A program made the position numbers and the translations under genes. 64,000 bases of DNA from assembly GCA_027943335.1 (NCBI GenBank), contig BSBK01004078.1, forward strand, positions 838,001 to 902,000. Reading direction: 5' to 3'. The notes under the pieces were generated by a model. That model was not told the origin of the DNA. It saw only the letters and a list, made by a program, of their open reading frames with translations, and searched no databases. Shown here piece after piece: positions 56,813 to 64,000 of this stretch. The stretch's first letter is position 1; every line of letters begins with the position of its first letter. The stretch comes from Chamaecyparis obtusa (taxonomy: Eukaryota; Streptophyta; Pinopsida; Cupressales; Cupressaceae).

Positions 56813-57599
56813 GCCAAAGTTGCACATGTAGATGAAGATGTCAGAACATCAAGTTTACAAGATGATGAAAAAGGAGAAATGTTGATTAACAGAAGAGTCC
56901 TGTTGAGTGGTGGGAATGAACCTGAACAAAGGAGGAGCCTATTTCACACTAGATGCAAGTGTGAGGGAAAATGCTTTGACGTGATATTGATAGTGGAAGC
57001 TCTAACAATTTGGTGTCAGAAGAGATGGTGACAAAGTTGAAGCTCAAGAGATAGAAACACCCACATCCATATCGGATTGCCTAGGTGCAGGATGACCACA
57101 AGGTCACGGTCAGTGAACAGTGCCTAGTAAAGTTCAAAATTGGTGGGTACCAAGATGAGGTACTATGTGATATCATATCTATGGTTGCATGTCATATATT
57201 GTTGAGTAGACCCTAACAGTTTGACAGATGTGTTGTACACGATGGTCATGTGAATACCTATTCCTTGACAAAGGATGGAGTGCAACATAAGCTAAAGCCA
57301 TTAAAGGAGACCAAAGAAAAGATATGTGGTAATGCAAGAATAACATTTGTTGATGGAAAAAAATTTCTAGATGGTATGAGGCATGAGCATGTGTGTTTTG
57401 CTTTAATTCTAAAAGCTGGTAAAGAAGAAGTAGAGGATGTACCTGTAGAGGTTGCAGATTTGTTGAATGAGTTTTAAGATATTGTATCTAATAATGTACC
57501 TAATGGATTACCACCGGTAAGGAAGATCAGTCATCAGATGGATTTGATTCGAGGAGCCAGTTTGCCAAACAATACAGCACACAGAATGACACCAGCAGA
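56813..57599 (+). pseudogene. B2 protease and pol linker, truncated
   Basis: Corresponds to B1 51346-52096. The active-site region is frameshifted by a one-base deletion (GTGATATTGATAGTGG where B1 has GTGATTATTGATAGTGG, about 56980). TAG at 57052 is at the same codon as in B1 (51558). An open stretch of 75 codons, 57250-57477, is the linker. Cut by the A2 LTR at 57600. Confidence 0.8.
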
Positions 57600-58841
57600 T
57601 GTAATACCCCAAAAATAGGTTATAAGTTCATTAACCTCCTACATCGACAAATCGAACAAAATCGACATCGAAGTCCTAACCTAAGGCACATCTGAACATC
57701 ATCAAATCTAATTGATTATCTTAAATTCTGCATCAGAGAATATTCCTAGCAATATTCTTAATCATCATAATTATCTTTAATTTTATAATTATTTGGCAAT
57801 AAATCACATTTATCGTAAAGTTTGATTAATTGAATATTTTCATATTTAATTAATTAGATTTAATATTTGCCACTTAATTATATAATTAAATTTAATTATA
57901 TCTATTATTAATTGTATTATTTAATTTTGACAATAAATCTAATATCATATGAATAATTGATTAAATTCTTATTTAATTAATTAAAGCAAGTTGTCATTAT
58001 TTAATAATATAGTTTTTAATAAAAGTTTGATTAAATAATTGATTAACCCATAAATTAATTGTTTTATTTTTAAAAGCAGTTAAGTTGAGCATAAATCACT
58101 TTATTATTAAATTAATTCATAAATAAAACATGTACAATCATAAAAGCAGACAACTATCAATTATCAATTAAAGCTAAACTCTATTTTGAGTTAAAACTTA
58201 GCTTTTGCATATTTTTGTGAGTTAATTATCTTTTATTTAAAAATAACTCAAAAATCAACCTGAGTTATTTGAGTGATTTATGGCTTTTTCTCATGCACCT
58301 CCAAAGCCCTGAATTTTTATAAAAATAAGGCTCAGCTCTTCATAATTCATCTCTCAATGATCTCTCAAATTTGCATCCAAGCATCTCATATTTTGCACAA
58401 TCACGCTGGAGAATTAAAATTGAAGAATCAAAGCTCTTGCGAATCGACATCTTTGTGAGATCAATCTTATTTTTGCTTTCATATTGCATATCATTGTTAG
58501 ATTAGCATTGCATATCAATTTTCAATAGCATTCATAGCATATCAATTTCATCTAGCATAGATTTCATATCAGATTAATCATTCTTATTGCATAGAAAATC
58601 TAAAAAAATAGATTAATTGTATTCATATTTCATATCTAGATCAATTGCATTCAAATCCTTCATTTAGGTGTCATCTAGGTCACTGATCTCAATTACAATC
58701 TGAGAACATCAATCTCGCACCTATTAGAAGGTAGTAAATCACTTGGTTAGATTAGATTTCAATTTTGCACGATTTTGATTTTGCTAACCTCTAATATTTT
58801 ACTGAGTGTTGTGTCTACAGATTAAGTATAATTTTCACACA
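57600..58841 (+). repeat. 5' LTR of element A2
   Basis: Begins TGTAATACCCCAAAAATAGG and ends TTTTCACACA; alignable over about 1.24 kb with both LTRs of A in reverse orientation, but more diverged than those are from each other. TATA-like box at 58314-58325. Confidence 0.85.
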
Positions 58842-59855
58842 CACATTTTTGCATTCACATGTGCGTGGGAAACCTTCTGTTGGAATGTTATGTCATTCGG
58901 ACTCAAAAATGCGAGAGCTACATACCAAAGAGCAATGACATCTATTTTTCATGATATGATGCATAGAACAATGGAGGCTTATGTTGATGATACCTTAGCA
59001 AAATCAATGATCAGAACTGAACATCTAACTGACTTGAGCATGATCCTTGACAGAATGGAAAAATTTAGTCTCCGACTAAATCCTAAGAAGTGTGCTTTTG
59101 GTGTCACTTCTGGAAAACTCCTGGGATACATAGTCTCAAAGAAAGGTATTGAAGTTGATCCGGCTAAATTCAAGGCTATCATCGAGATGCAACCTCCCAC
59201 AAATATCAGTCAAATGAGGATGTTGCAAGGTAGAGTTCAATCTATCAGAAGATTCATATCACAGCTAGCGGACATATCACAGCCTTTTACAAAAACAATA
59301 CATAAAGGTGTGACCTTTGCATGGAATGAAGAATGCGAGAATAATTTTAACCATATCAAGAAGTATCTATCAAATTTGCCTATATTGATGCCTCCTATTC
59401 ATGGGAAGCCATTAATATTATATGTCTCCACAACGGATACATCACTGGGGGCATTACTAGCACAGCATGATGAGAACAAGAAGGAAAGAGCCATCTACTA
59501 TATCAGCAGAACCTTGGTGACCTATGAGAAGAACTACTCAATGATAGAGAAGGCATGTCTAGCTGTGATCTTTGCATCACAGAAACTGAGACATTACATG
59601 TTATCTCATACCACTCATTTGGTAGCTAAGATTGATCCACTGAAGTACCTACTAAGCAAAGCTGCCCTCACAGGTAGATTAGCTAAATGGGTCATGCTCT
59701 TGAGCAAATTTAACATTGAATATGTTGAAAGAAAAGCTATCAAACGACAGGTCATTTCTGATCAATTAGCTGAAGCACCACTATTTGATAATACACCCAT
59801 GCAAATAGAATTTCCCGGTTCCTCTATCATGCACCTCTTTTCTAGAGAATGGTAA
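58842..59855 (+). pseudogene. A2 RT (C-terminal half) and gypsy RNase H, fused to the LTR
   Basis: The frame enters from the LTR (…IFA) into FTCAWETFCWNVMSFGLKNARATYQ and continues without a stop to 59853. It includes an intact YVDD (58980-58991), KFSLRLNPKKCAFGVTSGKLLGYI, LILYVSTTDTSLGALLAQ and FNIEYVERKAIKRQVISDQL. The RT fingers are missing, so it cannot be an active enzyme. In-frame reading extends back into the LTR, but no ATG precedes the RT part (the first codon of the open stretch, at 58806, is GTG). The intact reading of over 330 codons is notable beside the many stops in A. Confidence 0.85.
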
Positions 59856-60416
59856 TTATTCTTTGATGGCTCTTATACACAAAATGGATCTAGAGAAGGC
59901 ATATTGTTCATCACTCCTCAAGGATACTCGATACCAAAAGCATTCAGATTAAAGTTTTCTTGCACAAACAATATTGCAAAATATGAGGCACTTCTCAATG
60001 GTATGAAAATGGCAATACAGTGCAGAGTTACCGAGATACACATTCATGGAGACTCACAACTGGTTATCCACCAAGTCAATGATGTGTACCAAACCAAAGA
60101 TGAAAAGCTCATTCCTTACAAAAAAATGGTAGATGATTTAAAGAAATATTTCATATCTGTCAAATTTGAGCAAATACCTAGAATGGAGAAGAAGGTTGTT
60201 GATGCAATGGTGAAATTATCTACTCTCTTACAGCAGCTCGAACATGAACTACGCTACGAGTTCCTGGTGGAAGCCCTATCCTATCCTGCATATGACTCCC
60301 CTGAAACCCGCATGATCTGCACCTTTGTAGGTTATGATTCATCCCGCTACAAAAATCTATTCTCCTATCTCCATGACCAAATCATTCCTAATTCTTTTAA
60401 CCATTTTGAGAAATGA
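59840..60416 (+). pseudogene. A2 second (archaeal-type) RNase H
   Basis: After EW and a TAA: LFFDGSYTQNGSREGI, NNIAKYEALLNGMKMAIQ, IHGDSQLVIHQVND and VVDAMVKLSTLLQQ. The four conserved acidic residues (DGS, YEAL, GDSQ, VDAM) are kept, while small changes (EYEAL to KYEAL) differ from A. Continuous from 59904 to 60416. It confirms that the dual RNase H is a family trait and not an accident of element A. Confidence 0.8.
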
Positions 60417-61556
60417 AACCTTATCCGCTCCGCATCCTGATATGTCATCATTGGTAATGACCTATACAAATGAGGTCTAGATGGTACACTGCTTAGATGT
60501 TTAGAAGGGGAAGAGTCTCAATGTGCATTAGAGGAAGTCCACGAGGGTATATGTGGGTCACACTCGAACGGTTTAATGTTAGCTCAAAAACTTATTAGGG
60601 CTGGGTACTATTGGCCTGAAATGGAGAAATAGGCTATTAAATTTGCTAAAAATTATCAAAAGTGTCAAGTGCATGGCAACCTAATTCATGCTCCAGGGAG
60701 GGATCTAATCCCCTTTACAACACAATGGTCTTTCCATCAATGGGCATTTGATCTCATGGGTGCTATCCATCACTCTTCCAATGGACATACCCATATAATC
60801 ATAGCTACATATTATTTTACAAAATGGGTAGAAGCAGTTCCTCTAACACAAGCAACGGGGAAATAGATCTCTATGTTCATCCTGAACTACATCATTTGCA
60901 GATATGGGATCCCTCACTCTATAATCATAGATAACGGGGGACAATTCAAAAATAAGGATCTAAATGACTTATGTGCTAAATTTAAGATTACACAACATTG
61001 GTCTTCTATTTACTATCCTCAAGGGAATGGACAAGCTGAGGCTTCAAATAAAAATCTCCTGAAGATCTTACACAGAATAGTTAATAAAATAGGAAGAGAC
61101 TGGCATCTGATGATCAATCTAGCTCTCTGGGCCTACAAGACTAGTATCAGAATGCCTACAGGGGCTACACCTTTCGCTTTAGTTTATGGGTTTGAAGTAG
61201 TACTACCTATTGAGGTTGAAATCCCATCACTCAGAATTAGAATGCATGGACTTGTCACTGATGAAGACTACAGAGTGTCTAGGTTACAAGAACTTGAATT
61301 TCTAGATGAGCGCAGACAAGCAGCATATGACCATCTCAGAGTATATCAAAAGAGAATGTCTAGAGGCTACAACAAGAAAGTCAGACACAGAGAATTTCAG
61401 GTTGGTGATCTAGTGTTGAGAGAAAATCCTAAAAATCAATCACATCGAGAATGCAAGGGGAAGTTCGAACCCAATTGTCTGGGTCCCTTTGTTATCACTG
61501 TTACTTTTGGCTCCGGTGCCTATCAACTCTCAATGACTGAAGGAGAACAGCTCTAA
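60417..61556 (+). pseudogene. A2 integrase
   Basis: Zinc region EVHEGICGSHSN ... KNYQKCQVHGN (first Cys is Tyr). The core has Asp in AFDLMGAIH, Asp in IIDNGGQFKN and Glu in QAEASNKNLL, all present. Stops lie after YWPEMEK (60630) and after TQATGK (60864); from 60873 to 61556 the frame is open for 227 codons through RIMPTGATPFALVYG-like and C-terminal REFQVGDLVLREN, FGSGAYQLS segments. The best-preserved integrase in the window. Confidence 0.85.
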
Positions 61557-64000
61557 GAATCAATCAACGTTCTCCATCTGAAAAAATTCTACGCCTAAAG
61601 CATTCAGTGCTTGGTAAATGTCCTGAAAAAATCTTAAAAATCAGAAAAAGTCTTGAAAAAATGAACATCTTGGTGAAAACCTAGCAATAGGCACCTTGAT
61701 GATTCACAAAAAAAATCAAAAAATATCAAAAATTAAAAAAAATTAAAAAAATTGAAAAAATACAAAAAATTTGAAAAAATACCAAAAATTTGAAAAAAAA
61801 AAAAAAAAAAAGTGCCTTGGTGAAAACCTGGCAACAAGCGCCTTGGTAGCAAAAATAGAATCTCTACCAAGATGGTGAAAACCCAGCAAACAGGTGCCAC
61901 TTGTTCCAAACGCTCCATCTATCAGCACAATCTTGGTCTTTCCCAGCTTTCAGTCTTACTTTAGTTGTACATATCTCCCGGTTTGTTTCAACATTTCCAA
62001 TTTTCAATAAGTCAGTTTGTACACCAATCAGCTTGCGCATCTGTATCCTATCAATGTTCAAACTTGAGGGCAATCAATGTCATATCCTATGGCCTCCAAT
62101 GTATCTTAGACGTATCCTATCCGGTCAAAGTCCTTTGAAGCTTCAAGTTGAGTCAATCTGTCTGTCTCATCTCCAAAAAGGATTTTGCATCTACAACAAT
62201 GCAATCAAACATCAAAACTCAACTGAAAATAATCTATGTTTTTTACATGCTTTTATCTCCTTGTATGCTTACTGATTCGCATTGAGATTTTTGCATATTG
62301 TGTCCCTTTGAGCTCTTTGATGATGTCCTTTATAGGATTTAGAGAGTGATGACTGGGGGCATAATCTTTTCTTTGTCTTCTACTTGCATGTGAAAATCTA
62401 ACAACTTTGGAAATTCCAGATTGAAATGGTGTCCGACTGTAAGAGCCTCTATCTCAAATTGGATGGCCATGCGTACCTCGACCATTGATACCCATAAAAT
62501 TCAAGGACATTTGATCTAACTATTATCTTTTTGAAGTAAGTTCTTTCTCCTACTGTGGAACGCAATCTTGCCTAAGGATGTGAACGATAAAGGGTCACTA
62601 CGGGTAATTCACATTGGATTTAGAATGATCTCTTGACTGTTTGATGTGTTTGCAATGCAAGGCGTACTCAGGTCATCACGACGTTTATGTTTTGATGCTT
62701 GTACAAATTGCTATATCAAAATGGACATGATATTCAGGTCATCCTGGCGTTTGTGCCTTGGTGCTTATATCTGATCCAACATTTTGAAAATAAATCAATA
62801 TTCATATGTCCATGGTTATATAACCAGTGGGTGTTGTATTGATTCTTGCGCATACAAATCGATATTCATGTCTATGGTTTCATGGCTAGTGGGCATTGTA
62901 TTGATTTATCTGGTTACCTAAAAGTTCAATGATGATAACAAATCAACATATGATCAGTGACTAGGTCCTAGGTCTTAGGTTGCATTTCATTTTGCATGTC
63001 TCATTGCATTTTGCATGTTTGCATGATCTCACAATGATTAAACGAACTTCAATGCTTAAATGATTCTTCAAATCGCATTTTCAAGTCTAACAAGAACTGA
63101 ATCTCACACGAAGGTTCCTCCAATGAAATAGCAAGTAGAATCTTTTTTCTGGATCAAAATTCAAATCTAAGATCATTCATATTATTAATTGCTTGCATAA
63201 TCAACCTTCAATCATCACAGAAATCTAGTATTCAACTTAACTGATTATCTTACATCAAACTATCAAAATTTTAACTTGGTCAACCATGGTCAACTCATGG
63301 TCAAACCTAGTCAAACTTAGTCTTTTGGGACCTTCCAACGATGCAGAATGTGTTCTTGAATGTGTTTCACCACACTTCTCAAATCAATTAACATGCTTCT
63401 AAACTATAACGCTAACTTTTCTTGTTAGATTTCAATTTTAATCCCGAAGGGGGCATGGTATTGCACATCATTCAAAGTCTGTCAATCAAATCTATCAATA
63501 TCTTTCATCAGTAATCCAGACAAAAAATCACGTCTAGTTACTGATTCAACAAAAAAAAGACCTCATCGCTAGGGGCAAATCTATCATCACTTGAGGCATA
63601 TCAAATTCATCGATCATATCAATCTGGTATTCTCTTAATCTTGTAATCCGTATCAGTTTTTGCAACCATCAGATCATAGTGTTCTTTCCTTGGTTCTTCA
63701 GCAACTGAAGGGTTTGGATGTGATACCTACTAGTTCTGCTAAGATAATCAAGTCTAGTACGGGTCACTCACTTCTTTGCAATCCTAAGGTTTGGAATCAG
63801 GTATTTTGGACACTTTTTCGCAATCATAGGTTCATTTTCTGTTATAGTGAACATTATCTTTGGTCATTCAAGACCTATTATCTTCATATCAAATTCAATA
63901 TCAATCAACTCCTATCTCAATATCTTTCAATCGGTTTCTATCTTGAGATCCGTTTATCTTTTGAATCAGTTTCATATCTTTATCAAACACAGACTATCTT
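61557..64000 (+). other. A2 3' spacer with A-rich tract and conserved repeat motifs
   Basis: Non-coding and alignable with 20145-22561 of A in reverse. It contains TTGGTGAAAACC-type motifs (about 61671, 61817 and 61870), an A-rich tract 61700-61810 with AAAATTTGAAAAAATACC-like repeats, a paired repeat CAGGTCATC...CGTTT (about 62668 and 62733) and a paired repeat of AATATTCATATGTC...TGTATTGATT type (about 62800 and 62858). No polypurine tract or LTR is reached before the window ends. Confidence 0.7.

Larger units (their letters stand above)
55672..57599 (+). mobile_element. Element B2: second chromovirus internal region, truncated by A2
   Basis: Primer-binding site TGGTATCAGAGC (55677-55688), then gag and protease closely related to B1. 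The sequence stops at 57599 in the linker before RT (ACAGAATGACACCAGCAGA), where the LTR of A2 begins. The rest of B2, if it exists, would lie beyond A2, outside the window. Confidence 0.9.
57600..64000 (+). mobile_element. Element A2: internally deleted Tat-type gypsy element, 3' end outside window
   Basis: A plus-strand relative of element A inserted into B2. It has a complete 5' LTR, then directly the middle of RT, RNase H, second RNase H, integrase, A-rich spacer and the long 3' spacer. The window ends within the segment that in A lies about 50 bp before the polypurine tract. Compared with A about 7.0 kb is missing (primer-binding site, leader, gag, protease, G-patch-like motif, RT N-terminus). 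If the insertion is simple, the five bases GCAGA (57595-57599) should recur right of the element. Confidence 0.9.

Overview
The window looks like nuclear DNA of a plant with a very large, repeat-rich genome. A gymnosperm such as a conifer is plausible, but this is inferred from element types (long gypsy LTRs opening TGTAATACCCC, deep nesting, AT-rich decayed spacers) and not from any host gene. I find no convincing host protein-coding gene. Almost everything is LTR-retrotransposon sequence in successive layers, separated by two short stretches (about 38.6-42.6 kb and 47.05-49.33 kb) holding a MITE-like hairpin, a 210-bp tandem array and a degenerate tRNA-Arg-like unit.

Layout. (1) 1-17,823: a copia-like, apparently non-autonomous element D (5' end outside the window, 3' LTR 16,878-17,823). 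It has been broken by a 3.86-kb solo LTR (1,096-4,954, TSD GGAAA), by a complete but dead Ty1/copia element E1 (5,816-15,110), and by an adjacent solo LTR of E1's family (15,121-16,586). E1's own 5' LTR is split by another solo LTR F (5,857-7,085, TSD CATTG). (2) 17,824-18,853: an LTR tail fragment and unassigned sequence. (3) 18,854-38,588, minus strand: a Ty3/gypsy element A of the Tat type, about 14.7 kb without its insert. It carries gag, protease, a G-patch-like motif, RT, RNase H, a second 'archaeal-type' RNase H and integrase, plus long untranslated leader and 3' spacer. Its leader is interrupted by Ty1/copia element G (31,681-36,667, TSD AGATA). (4) 42,607-47,045: a short gypsy-type non-autonomous element C (TSD ATATG) with 1.34-kb LTRs and a gag-like remnant. 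(5) 49,333-57,599: a chromodomain gypsy element B arranged LTR-internal-LTR-internal, so the middle LTR is shared; the second unit is cut off at the start of RT. (6) 57,600-64,000: element A2, a relative of A inserted into B's second unit. It has lost its primer-binding site, gag, protease and the start of RT, and runs off the window just before its expected 3' LTR.

How the parts work together. Each autonomous family encodes a capsid-like Gag and a Pol polyprotein (protease, RT/RNase H, integrase). LTRs supply promoter and polyadenylation signals, a tRNA primer-binding site follows the 5' LTR, and a polypurine tract precedes the 3' LTR. Here nearly all reading frames contain stops, frameshifts or lost catalytic residues, many looking like C-to-T or G-to-A decay of methylated DNA. 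The signals most worth a second look are non-coding: a dispersed array of TCATACGACAAT-like motifs in A's leader, imperfect duplications and TTGGTGAAAACC motifs kept in the 3' spacers of both A and A2, palindromic repeats in solo LTR F, four polypurine-tract copies in E1, stop codons shared by the two B units, and the LTR-to-RT fusion in A2.
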